DNA from: Apostichopus californicus
Lineage: Eukaryota; Echinodermata; Holothuroidea; Aspidochirotida; Stichopodidae
Length of the DNA stretch: 27,435 nucleotides
Reading direction: 5' to 3'
Assembly (NCBI GenBank): GCA_020650975.1
Contig: JAIPMN010018874.1
Coordinates: 1 to 27,435, forward strand
In this document: piece by piece, positions 1 through 8,800 of the stretch
Layout: each line of letters begins with the position of its first letter
How positions within the stretch are numbered: position 1 is the stretch's first letter
Notes under the pieces: model-generated
Told to the model about the DNA's origin: nothing
What the model saw: only the letters and a program-made list of their open reading frames with translations
Database searches by the model: none
Position numbers and translations under genes: made by a program

Positions 1-457
1 TGAATAGAACAGCTCACTATATACACTGTAGGAGTGGTGTGTAGGTTTGTTGAATAGAAAACCAAATGTGTGGAGATAGCAAGCATTTGACATAAATGGG
101 TGCGGGGAGGGGGGGGGGGAGGGTTGTTACTGTAGTTACGATACAATCTGAATTTGATGTAGACCACTAGTCATCTGTCAGACAACATCCAAAGCTGATT
201 TTGGACGTTCGATTAGATATTTGGTCATCTTGGAAGAACATTACAAAATTTGCCCTGCATAAATATTCACAAAATTCTTAGACTTCTATTGGAAAAGATA
301 AGCTGTACTTAATGTTCATGCAGTTTTTCCAATTATAGTAATCTTCTCGAAGATATTTATGATTCTAATTTATAAAAAAAAACAATAAATATAAAAACAG
401 GAAAAAAGTTTCCTTGAGTCTGTTGCACAACAAGGAATATTTCATATTCTGTTATAC
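1..457. other. Non-coding AT-rich DNA with a G tract
   Basis: No gene is visible. A G-rich tract lies at 103-123, including an uninterrupted run of 11 G at 109-119. A minus-strand splice acceptor-like site near 290 opens a short frame, but its phase does not fit the candidate exon at 458-579, so it is not called. Confidence 0.6.
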
Positions 458-579
458 CTCATTTGCCACTCCAAGGCATGAATCGGGCCATCACTATAAA
501 GCAAATTCATAGGAACCCAGATCAGATGTACCCTTTTCTTACCCTTACCCCTTAGGTCACTTGTATAAGTTGTTAGAAA
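458..579 (-). CDS. Candidate internal exon, 122 nt, product unknown
   Basis: On the minus strand a pyrimidine-rich acceptor ending TTTCTTTGCAG precedes 579, and a donor ATGAG|GTATAAC follows 458. Only one of the three phases is open through the segment; the other two stop within 20 nt. The open phase gives 40 codons plus 2 nt. It reads with a basic patch (LRGKGKKRVHL) followed by a mixed hydrophobic stretch with three Trp in all (LIWVPMNLLYSDGPIHALEW). I do not recognise the family. The segment lies just beyond the 3' LTR of the retrotransposon at 661-4710, which would then sit in the preceding intron. It enters in phase 0 and leaves in phase 2. Splice sites, single open phase and varied composition make it one of the best host coding candidates here. 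Chance remains possible because no homology can be checked. Confidence 0.42.
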
Positions 580-924
580 CTGCAAAGAAATTTCATGGAA
601 ATGGACCAGCAAGCAGCATGTTAATGTTTGCAATGACAGGTACAGTACAAGGGAGTATATTGTAACGCCGCCAACGTCTGGTAGTGTAAATTCTGTCTCG
701 AAACCAACTGGAGGAGGGTAGGGGAGGTAGATGGGGAACGGGTACAGATTAATTCTAAATCAGGAGGCAGACACCAGAGTTGTAGGATTAATAAAAGTAT
801 TATTTCTCATCTCGTTCTACATCTACAATGTATAGCATATAATATTTACATTTGCCCAATATAACGTACTGGTGTCGGCACAACGCACGGATAAGCAGGG
901 CTAAGTTAGACTGGGGCTACGCAA

Positions 925-1246
925 GTGTCGGGCAGTCTAGACGTCGGTAATCCACCGGTGTCGGGCACCCCATGCTTCGGGCGATTAACCGGTGTCGGGC
1001 AGCCTAGGCGTCGGGATATCCACTTGACTCGGGCAGCGCAGGGGTCGGGCAATCCGCTGGACTCGAGCAGCGCAGGTGTCGGGCAATCCGCTAGACTCGG
1101 GCAGCGCAGGGGTCGGGCAATCCGCTGGACTCGAGCAGCGCAGGTGTCGGGCAATCCGCTAGACTCGGGCAGCACAGGGGTCGGGCAATCCGCTGGACTC
1201 TGGCAGCGCAGGTGTCGGGAAATCCGCTGGACTCGGGCAGCGCAGA
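925..1246. repeat. 34-bp GC-rich minisatellite inside the LTR
   Basis: Units starting GCAGCGCAGG recur at 1033, 1067, 1101, 1135, 1169, 1203 and 1237, exactly 34 bp apart. More diverged units extend left to about 925. Units alternate between a GGGGTC...CTGGAC type and a GGTGTC...CTAGAC type, so the real duplication unit was a 68-bp dimer. The array is far more GC-rich than its surroundings and is stop-free in a frame on each strand (906-1310 minus, 925-1401 plus). Those frames are by-products of the repeat and not genes. Confidence 0.9.
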
Positions 1247-1283
1247 AATGCGGGCACTCTAAAATGCTTAAACACATTTGTGT

Positions 1284-1327
1284 GGCAAATATAATAAGCT
1301 TTACAGGCAAATATCATAAGCTTTACC
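1284..1327. repeat. 22-bp direct tandem pair in the LTR
   Basis: GGCAAATATAATAAGCTTTA at 1284 recurs at 1306 as GGCAAATATCATAAGCTTTA, spacing 22 bp, one mismatch in the shared 20 bp. Confidence 0.8.
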
Positions 1328-1397
1328 ACGAGCCTCTAAAAGGAAAGTTCCTCGTCTTGCACCCGACCGACTCTTTCATTAACGAAAGAACCCTTCA

Positions 1398-1508
1398 TTA
1401 AATACCCCGGAAATAACCCCCCGTATACACACGTCCGTACATAAACTGTAAAAAGGCTTAGACCAATCAGGGACTACCTGTATATAACTACAGTTAGCTG
1501 CGACCAAT
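1398..1508 (-). promoter_or_regulatory. Putative LTR (U3) promoter: two CCAAT boxes and a TATA-like box
   Basis: On the coding (minus) strand ATTGG (inverted CCAAT) occurs at 1504-1508 and again at 1463-1467, followed by TATTTAA at 1398-1404. This is the usual distal-to-proximal order. Transcription would start around 1370 and run through the minisatellite. Inferred from motifs only. Confidence 0.45.
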
Positions 1509-1698
1509 GGGATCGACTCACACACCCACCGCCGTGCCTGGCTATGCCAGTCACGGGAATACAACGATATAGCAAAATTACGTAATCAGTTCTTGTTCCG
1601 GATAAACATTTCTCGTTGCCTCCGCGGAGCTCAACAGATGTAACCCCTGAGGGAACGAAACGTATCTCACTAAGGAAAAGTCGTAGCTTTCCGCTACA

Positions 1699-1710
1699 TT
1701 TCCCCCACCC
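1699..1710 (-). other. Polypurine tract next to the 3' LTR
   Basis: On the minus strand GGGTGGGGGAAA immediately precedes the LTR's TGTAGCGG terminus. Position and composition match the plus-strand priming tract of LTR retrotransposons. Confidence 0.7.
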
Positions 1711-2352
1711 GAGCTACAAATGCGTCCTTGCATTTTCTATACCTATAAAAAGTACTAACAATACAATAATTCATTAAACATTGGTTCCCCTTAAAAGAAA
1801 TCACTTAATTTACAATGTAAAGTGAGGGCAAGAACGTATGAGTTTAAGAACCAATCGCTTCAGCTTGAGCAACTCCTAGTTACATTGTCTACCAAAAAAA
1901 TAGCACGAAATAAGCATGAAAAGAAAATCAACTTACGTTTGGTATGAACATAAAGAAAATCAAGAACTGGTAGTGAAAGAGGGTCCGTAAGAAAAGTGCT
2001 AAAGATACAAATACGTAGTGTCCGTTCAAAAAGCACATAATTATCCACTTTTGTTCAAAAACAAAAACAAAATGCTGTGACACAAATGTTGTCCACGTAA
2101 AAATAAATTTAAGTAGCGAGAATACATGTGTCCATACAAAGTAACAACGTTTTAAAACAATTTTCCGTGCTGAGTCTGGTTAACTTCGTTCCTGGCGATC
2201 GTTTTCGCTAATCATTCAAAACGGAATAAGCGTCCACCGAAAATTACAGGTTACGAAACCATGTATATAGAATGCATTCTACGGTATATAGAATAGAAAG
2301 AAACTATTTACAAAGTAACTGAAAGTTCGTTTCGCTGAACGGTTGGTTCTCT
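1711..2352 (-). other. Untranslated spacer between the zinc-finger ORF and the polypurine tract
   Basis: AT-rich, with no convincing frame. It contains a small CAAAAA-type simple repeat near 2054-2073. Presumed 3' untranslated part of the retroelement transcript. Confidence 0.5.
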
Positions 2353-2967
2353 TTAAAATTTCTCTACAGTTACGTAGATCCTCCCATCCTGGAGTACCAC
2401 CGTTGAAATCCTCTCCTTTGGTTGTCTGTCGTCGTTATTACCCACCATCGGTCTATTCGCATCTTCTATGGCCTTTTGTAGTACCTTGCGGGTCTGGTCT
2501 CCGTCGTTCGGCCGAGACGCGCTTCGTTTGAGTGGGGTTACCACTGGTGTTGGGGGAGTGACCCTCTGCTAGATAGCTTTGTCCAAATGGTTTTCTTGCT
2601 GAAACTCCGTAGCCGAATGGGGTGATCCGACGATAGTCTGAAGTGTAGGCCAATCTGGCCGCTGGACCCTGGGTGGAGATCGAGGTTTGGAGGTACTAGG
2701 CTCGTTAGGTTCTTTTAAGCCTAGGCTTACCTGCCTGGTGTCTTCCGATTTATGGCGACTACTCTTATGTCGAACCACGTCGGCCTTCTTATTAGACGAA
2801 TAATCACATTCTTCACATCTAAAGAGTTTCCTGCCGTCCCCGTGTTTCTCCGCATAATGACGTTTCAGTTCACTGAGATCAGAGTAACGTCTTTTACAGT
2901 CTCTGCACTTGAATTCGGCTTCGTTAAAGTGAGACATTTTTAGTTGTTCCTGATGAAGATGAAACAT
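2353..2967 (-). pseudogene. C2H2 zinc-finger ORF carried by the retrotransposon, interrupted by one TAG
   Basis: ATG at 2967-2965 opens a 132-codon frame that ends at TAG 2571-2569. The same frame then continues open for 71 codons to 2353, so one amber codon splits an ORF of about 204 codons. The first half has two C2H2 fingers: C21, C24, H37, H42 and C51, C54, H67, H72, joined by a linker of roughly H-GDGRKLF-C type. A Ser/Pro/Arg-rich linker follows. The second half ends in a hydrophobic stretch (STVVLQDGRIYVTVEKF). The ORF lies between integrase and the polypurine tract, where env-like genes sit in other Ty3/Gypsy elements, and in the same frame as the integrase C-terminal domain, separated from it by three stops. 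Role unknown; nucleic-acid binding or targeting is inference from the fingers. TAG is followed by CAG, only part of known readthrough contexts, so mutation is more likely than programmed readthrough. Confidence 0.72.
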
Positions 2968-3123
2968 GGAAATGACTGTGTGGAAGATCTAGCTGAATCT
3001 AGTGTACGGCATAGTGTCCGATATTTTGTTTTTCATGCCACGGTGGAGGAAAGATAAACCACTCTGGCAGTCAACAAGGAGATCTGCGGTGGTATTATCT
3101 TACGTAAGGCCAACGCGTCGACG

Positions 3124-3576
3124 CTACTGTTTTTGTAGATTTTCCGCCTCGGTGACCGTTTGCTGAGAAGCTTCGCTGATCGAAGGCTTCCGTAACAACC
3201 ACAGGGGCGGATCCTCTCCGGTGTAAGGCTTCAAACGGTTGTGATGAACTACCTGCGGTTTCTTCTTAGGTCGCATTTTAACACAATATATGACATCTGA
3301 GAGTTTCTTCAGAATTTTCCCTGGCCCTTCCCAACGTTTCTGGAGTTTAGGGGAAATCCCTCCCTTCCTGTTGGTGTTTAGCAGCCATATCAAATCCCCC
3401 TGAGTAAACTCCTGGTTGTATGCACCTTTATCGTAAAACTTCTTTTGTTTATCACTGGCTAGTTTTAGCTTCCCTCTTGCAATCTCATGTATTCTGTGCA
3501 TGGTCTTATCTTACTCCAGTACATATTTAGGGGTAGGCCTACGGGGACTGTCCGTCTCATCTGGGGAGTCGGGCGC
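3124..3576 (-). pseudogene. Integrase C-terminal domain (GPY/F type), broken
   Basis: The 125-codon frame from ATG 3501 to TAG 3126-3124 matches the C-terminal DNA-binding region of Ty3/Gypsy integrases: a basic helix (KLKLASDKQKKFYD), a GDLIWLLN strand, then KRWEGPGKILKKL and HHNRLKPYTG, the latter being the hallmark end of the GPY/F module. Upstream the same frame stays coding-like to about 3576 except for a TAA at 3513-3511. It is one base out of register with the core frame that ends at TGA 3559-3557. A single-base deletion (or two-base insertion) near 3575 plus the TAA therefore separate the two integrase parts. In an intact element this domain would bind LTR ends or chromatin. The tail after YTG is an element-specific extension. 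Confidence 0.83.
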
Positions 3577-4066
3577 TTAACGGCAAGGTAACCATCCTTC
3601 CCAGCATGATTTCAGCCTGCGAAAACCCGGTGCTTTCATGCGCCGCGGAGCGATAAGATATTAGAAGGTACGGCAGCCATGCATCCCAGTCTTTCTGATT
3701 TTCACTTACAACAAGGGAGAGCATATCTTCTAGGGTCCGATTAAGTCGCTCCACCATCCCGTCGGCTTGTGGGTGGAACGGTGTCGTCCTTGTCTTGTGA
3801 ATGTCTAACAGTCGACACATATGTTGGAATAGTTCGGATTCAAATTGTCGGCCCTGATCAGTGTGAAGTTCTTCGGGGATACCAAACATGCAGATAAACT
3901 CTTCAACCAGTACCCTGGCGACAGTTTCGGCTTCCATGTCGGCTATTGCAAATGCTTCTGTCCATTTTGTGAAATAATCAGCTATGACAACGACGTACCG
4001 ATTACCCCGACTTGATACTGGGAGTGGTCCCATGGTATCCATGGCGCAACGTTGTAGTACGTGTCA
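3557..4066 (-). pseudogene. Integrase catalytic core (DDE, rve fold)
   Basis: Reading from 4042 the frame begins MDTMGPLPVSSRGNRY, the standard start of the Ty3/Gypsy integrase core. Open, matching residues extend upstream to about 4066, so the ATG is internal. Catalytic residues are visible: D22 in IADYFTKW, D62 in LHTDQGRQF and E98 in DGMVERLNRTL, with 35 residues between the second Asp and the Glu (DD35E). TPFHPQADGMVERLNRTL is the conserved block around the Glu. The frame ends at TGA 3559-3557 after LPLSARLPR, where a frameshift leads into the C-terminal domain. All three catalytic residues are intact although the gene is broken. The zinc-binding domain that should precede it is on the other strand. 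Confidence 0.9.
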
Positions 4067-4260
4067 TTGCGTATAATAAATCAATTAAATTAAAAGCTTC
4101 TATCAGTTCTTGAAGGGCTTGGAAAGTGACGATTTTAGCAAATCTTGCGGAGCCGACCGTGAAACAGGTGTTTGTAAGAAACAGACAAAATGAGTCAGAG
4201 CCTGTTGTTGAAACTGTGGAGAAACGTCGACATATTTCACAAAGTCAACCATCTTCCTAG

Positions 4261-4710
4261 TTCCACCGATGGACACATGTTGAGTTACGGAAAATGCAAA
4301 TTGACGACAGCGACACTGGGCCTATACTACTTTGGAAAGAAGTGCAGGATTCAAGACCGAATTGGGAGCAAATAACTGCAGGCAGTCCGGCCTTAAAAAA
4401 CTATTGGAGCCAATGGGATCGCTTACTTTTTAAAGGGGGTGTACTCTATCGTAAATTTGAGACGGACGCGGGAGATAGCGAACTGCATCAACTAGTAGTC
4501 CCAAAAGAAATTCAGGAAGAAATCCTGGATAAGTCCCATAACCATAGACTTTCAGGTCATTTTATGACGAAGAAGACTCTTAAACGTATCCGAGAACTGC
4601 ATTATTGGAGTGGTTATAGGGGCCACGTGGAGAAATGGTGTAAGAGCTGTGACACATGCGCTTCACGCAAGGGCCCTAGAAAAAAGGCCAATGCATCCTT
4701 AAAGCAGTAG
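4261..4710 (+). pseudogene. Integrase N-terminal H2C2 zinc-binding domain, inverted relative to the core
   Basis: From ATG 4294 the frame shows the linker after RNase H (DSDTGPILLWKE...RPNW) and then a histidine-cysteine zinc-binding domain: H84-x4-H89 in HRLSGH and C116-x2-C119 in WCKSC, followed by ASRKGPRKK. This is the H2C2 integrase domain of Ty3/Gypsy elements. It ends at TAG 4708-4710 exactly where the core should continue, but the core lies on the opposite strand at 3557-4066. The same frame is open upstream to 4261, and beyond a TAG at 4258-4260 it stays open to about 4110. The 4070-4710 segment is most simply an inverted piece of the same element; a second nested fragment is possible. 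Confidence 0.88.
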
Positions 4711-5232
4711 GGCACTGATGGAGGGAGGGGAAGAAAACCAACCCACAGAAATGCTAACAAACGTAAGCAAGTATACACAAATCACTGTTGTTATTGATAG
4801 CACCGTTTTGCATAATTCTTAGCTCTTTTAACCGAAATAACATTTTCTCAAAGGTTAGGGGTACCTCTCCATAAGAAATCTTCCCCGAAAAGACAATTAG
4901 CAAAATGTTGTGCCTCCTCCCCCTCCCCCCAAACCCATCCTAGGCGTCACCAACAATTCCAATCTTGAGAGAAAGTGGGAGAGGAAGGGTTAAAGGAGGG
5001 GGGGGGGGGAGGCAAACATTGCCTTGTAGTATTTTGAAGTGAACAACTTTAGGGGGCTAGGGCACAGGTCCTACATCCCAATCCCCTTCCCCCACTCCAT
5101 GCTTCAGTCTGTGACCTAAATTTATGAATTTTATAAATATGAAGAAATTCAAAATTGCATATGTACCTTGATATCATATAACCATGCAAAATCGTTGAAG
5201 ATGAATTTTGATCGATTTCGAAACCGACTTAC
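4711..5232. repeat. Non-coding stretch with an inverted C-run/G-run pair
   Basis: No gene seen. TGCCTCCTCCCCCTCCCCCC near 4910-4929 is nearly the inverse of the G-rich tract near 4996-5013 (a run of 12 G at 4998-5009, then AGGCA). It could form a hairpin with about 65 bp of loop. It may be the remnant of a small inverted-repeat element, but no target duplication was found. Confidence 0.5.
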
Positions 5233-5400
5233 AGTGACTAGCTGAGCAACGTGGTCCAAAAATAACAACAGCGGCAATAAACTTGTTCTCTCTATATCAC
5301 TATATACACTATTTTGGGCCAGGAATGCTATAGTCCTGGAAACTGCGTCAAGTTTAGGTAGTTCTAGTTCGCCTTTTGGAGCGATTTTGACGAAGCGCAT
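5233..5400 (-). CDS. Coding-like fragment ending at a splice donor; possible BEL/Pao remnant
   Basis: On the minus strand an open frame from ATG 5400 gives 56 codons up to a donor, GTCACT|GTAAGTCGG at 5233/5232. The frame starts MRFVKIAPKGELELPKLDAV and then has a leucine-rich stretch (LLPLLLFLDHVAQLV). The pattern basic-x-AP-K...LP-K-LD weakly resembles a conserved block of BEL/Pao retrotransposon polyproteins; this is only a resemblance. The frame continues upstream into the minisatellite with no good acceptor, so it may be a fragment or a first exon. The short peptide after the donor (to 5149) is not convincing. Confidence 0.25.
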
Positions 5401-5420
5401 AAAGAGGAATGGCACTGATA

Positions 5421-5847
5421 TTTCACTGGAATGTATCTCAGGCCCCTATCTGGGGTCACATTTCACTGGAATGTATCTCACGCCCCTAGCTGGGGTCACA
5501 TTTCACTGGAATGTATCTCAGGCCCCTATAGCTGGGGTCACATTTCACTGGAATATATCTCAGGCCCCTAGGTGAGGTCACGTTTCCTGGAACTTGATAT
5601 GTATCTCAGGCCCTAAGCTGGGGTCACATTTCACTGGAATGTATCTCAGGCCCCTAGCTGGGGTCACATTTAACTGGAATGTATCTCAGGCCCTAGTTGG
5701 GTCCCGGAGTCGATTCTTCCGGAATGTATATCAGGCCCAGGCTGGGGTCACATTTCACTGGAATGTATCTCAGGCCCCTAACTGGGGTAATATTTAACTG
5801 TAATGTATCTCAGGCCCTAGTTGGGTCCCGGAGTCGATACTTCCGGA
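5421..5847. repeat. 40-bp minisatellite, about 11 units
   Basis: Units beginning TTTCACTGGAATGTATCTCA start at 5421, 5461, 5501, 5543, (5583 degenerate), 5629, 5669, 5753 and 5793. A variant block containing GTCCCGGAGTCGATTCTTCC follows 5700 and recurs about 124 bp later, showing a three-unit higher-order duplication. Plus-strand open frames at 5387-5575, 5594-5797 and 5697-5891 are shadows of the repeat. Confidence 0.92.
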
Positions 5848-5850
5848 AGA

Positions 5851-8800
5851 TAAACGTTTTCAGATGTCATTCTATATTCTCTCGTATGTAGAGAGATTTA
5901 AGCACAAATTGCACATGTTAGGGAGAAATTCAATTTCTTAGGATTTTTTTTTCAATGTCCTGGCCGGGGCATCCCGGGGTGAACCATCAGAAGTTGTTGG
6001 ATTTTGAGATATTTGTTTTCCTCTCTCCATGGTAACGACTTTAAAGCAATAAAAGGACATGTCAGAAGGAGGAATATAAGTTCTGTAGAAGGTATTCCAA
6101 ACCTGGAAGCTGCAGTGCTTTCAGATCTGTTGTAGATATTTTAACTTGAGCACAGATAAACATTCAAATCATTGCAATGTGTCTCAAAGCCTCTTGGGAG
6201 GTGGGGGGGGGGGGCATGGTCCAGGGGAAAATCCCCGGAGTGATGCATTCTGTTAGCCTTATATAATTCATATAAAAGAAAATTTGACGTAATGGATAGT
6301 CAATTTTGTTATACCTTCAAGTTCTCGGAGAGGGCGCAGGGGTTAGCATTATGTTTGAAGGAATGTCCCCTGGTGCCCCTCATAATTCATAACAGTGGGT
6401 AGAGCTTACCTGGTGTCATGAAAAGTTGTACCAATGCAGTTTTTATTTCAATCGGGTAATATATGAAGAAAAGAACAAATTCATGAAAGGCGGGTTTAGA
6501 GTTAATTTTATTAATTGTACGATTGGTTATAATGTTAGGATATATCATGAATGGACCTGTGTATTTGGTTTCAAACGCAGGAATTACAAAGCGTGAAAAA
6601 AAACATGAACAAAATATGAAGCAACTTCAAACCGGTAACAAAATCATGATATTCGTCGGTAGAATTTTGACAATGTATAAAATATTCTGTGAAATTAAAA
6701 AAACTTTAATCAGCTGTTTCTAATGAAGTTTTGAACTATTATTGGTTTCAGCCCTGAACGGTGGGTGTCAGAGCGGGAGGGGACAAGCCTGATCGGTTCG
6801 TGCAGGCTAGCAAAACATTTTTTTTTAAAGCTACGTGGGAAACTTAATTACTTAAATACTGGGAGACTGCTCCAGATTAGGCAACCCGGGAAGAGACTGT
6901 ATAAGCTAAGAAAACAAAAAACCACTAAATAACCTACAAGACCTGCCATTTATAAGAGTACGATCATTAATTTCAAGCTTCAGTACACAAAATGTTCAGA
7001 TTTTCATGATCTTGTTCGTTTCATTATTTGAATGTCTAACAGTCAGGCCATCCTATTATCCTATTACACTATTATCTATACCTGTGTTACAAATTGTGAT
7101 AATTTCAGCTATCGATATATCGAAAATGCAAGGTAGGAATTGTATGAAAATTTCACCAGGATACTTAGTATATAATCTTATTTAATTATTCAAAATATAT
7201 TTTACTCTGGGTTATCCTTTTTAAGATTAGCAACTTTGCAGTCTATTTTGAGTCAAGACGTAACTTATCAAACTCGTCTATAGAACAGAGTCATCAAAAT
7301 GTAGTAAACATTGAAGGAAAACAAATGAAAATTAAAAATATGATTTCTATTGAAGAACTTAAAGTAATTAGAACCGTTCTGTCTGGTTCAAATCCTGTTG
7401 CATTGCTATCTATCATTATACCGACATTATGACGTCATACCAGCATTTAATGAGAGATTGTATGTTGAGCGCATGATCAAAGCATTTCTGAATTGACTGT
7501 TACTGATGAAATGTTAGTCTTAAACGTTTATATCTTTGTCTGTCGGTGAATTATTGTAAGCGTTCGTGTCATATTATTCTTGCGCTGATGGAGATCAGTC
7601 AATACAACAAATAGAATATGCCGTAAAATTCATCATAATAAACTTAAAGTATTTCAAATCATGATTTGAAATGGATAGAACATAAATCTGTAAAAACAAT
7701 AAAAAAAGCGAAGTTTAAAAGGATAATAAAAGAATAAAATGAAAAGGATTGAAACAATCGAACAAGTTATTTACATCTCAGTTACTTAATATACAGAATA
7801 TACATTTGTCATTTTAAATCATTTGATATGACGTAACATCCATGTCATCCTATTGTCTGCATGTTAAGAACGATACTACACTAGAACAGAAAGAAATGAA
7901 GAACTGCTGAATTAGAACAAACATATCCCAGATATTAATTAATATCACATTTAAGTTCTTGTAGTTCGATGTAAATAACATAACAGCATTGTAGTTTTAA
8001 TCAAAGTTTTAATCAAAATTTAGTAAAATAAAGGACGACGAAACCATATAAAAGTTGAACCATGCACTCCTAGTTACCGAGTGTTTGTGTATACAGTATG
8101 TTCAGATTTTAACTAAAGCGTTCCAAACATGTCTGGTTAAGAAAAAGTTTACAAGTGTTAAAACAAAAATAGGGGTTTAATTAATGTTCTGATTAGTGGG
8201 TCGGGAAGGTGGGTAAAGGGGTCTGGAATTGAGATGAATCATAACATTATATACAATTGGACCATTGAAGGATAAGGAGTGCTTGTATGCTGACCTACAA
8301 ACAAACCATTATGCAATTAGCGAGTACGTTGTTACATATTGTGGAAAAATTAAATTATAAAAAAATACTGCACATTACCGTTTAATTCACATTCTACAAA
8401 TAAGCGTTCAGATGGTGGTGCAAATGAGTACTATAACTTCTACTTGGTCACCCATGTGATGTGTACGTCATCTAACTACCCCCCACCCCACCTCCCCGTC
8501 CCTCCATTTACACAAGAAGAGTAAAATAGGGAGTGTACTCTCTTTTTTACCTCTCTCAATAGTTGAAATCCAAGAAAAATCGGTTCATGTACAGATGACG
8601 TAGTGTTTGATGACGTCATTATGTCATGACGTCATTAGAATCTTGATTGGCTCTTAGCAATTTAATTTGGCTCCCAGAGCAGACGAATTTAAAGTTAGAA
8701 AGAAATTATATGTAAACAGTAATGTTACTATTCAAACGTAAGAAATTACTTGTTGTACACTTTACAATACTAAGTACGCTATGCGAGCATGTAAGATATC

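Larger units (their letters stand above)
661..1698 (-). repeat. 3' LTR of the Ty3/Gypsy-type element, 1038 bp
   Basis: The segment begins TGTAAC and ends GCTACA on the plus strand, giving TGTA...TACA termini in either orientation, as LTRs do. It is followed at 1699-1710 by a pyrimidine tract that is a polypurine tract on the coding strand. It contains promoter elements in the right order for the minus strand (two CCAAT boxes, then TATTTAA) and a GC-rich 34-bp minisatellite in the transcribed part. No second copy occurs in the window, so the borders rest on the termini and the polypurine tract, not on LTR comparison. Confidence 0.72.
661..4710 (-). mobile_element. Degenerate Ty3/Gypsy-type LTR retrotransposon, 5'-truncated and rearranged
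   Basis: Read on the minus strand the order is integrase core, integrase C-terminal GPY/F-type domain, C2H2 zinc-finger ORF, polypurine tract, 3' LTR. Integrase at the 3' end of pol is the Ty3/Gypsy arrangement. No reverse transcriptase, protease, gag or 5' LTR is visible, so the element is incomplete and its target duplication cannot be identified. The integrase H2C2 zinc-binding domain, which should directly precede the core on the same strand, is present next to it but on the plus strand (4261-4710). Pol also carries a frameshift near 3575, a TAA at 3511-3513 and stops between domains. The copy is a dead fossil. The right boundary is uncertain; recognisable sequence stops at about 4710. 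Confidence 0.85.

Noticed and set aside
906-1401. Overlapping 134- and 158-codon ORFs on both strands
   Set aside because: Both are translations of the 34-bp GC-rich minisatellite in the LTR; the stop-free frames follow from the repeat unit.
2453-2653. 66-codon minus-strand ORF overlapping the zinc-finger ORF
   Set aside because: Frame shadow; the zinc-finger frame continues through the region with only one TAG.
4190-4375. Plus-strand ORF overlapping the H2C2 frame
   Set aside because: Out of frame with the recognisable integrase linker and without family features.
4711-5110. MITE bounded by the C-run/G-run pair
   Set aside because: The inverse arms exist but no terminal motif or target duplication was found.
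5387-5891. Three plus-strand ORFs with repeated HFTGMYL-type peptides
   Set aside because: Shadows of the 40-bp minisatellite in successive frames.
6731-6765. Strong minus-strand acceptor-like tract
   Set aside because: Downstream frames are very short and there is no donor.
7870-7900. Minus-strand acceptor with a long pyrimidine tract
   Set aside because: All frames after it close within 12 codons and no donor follows.
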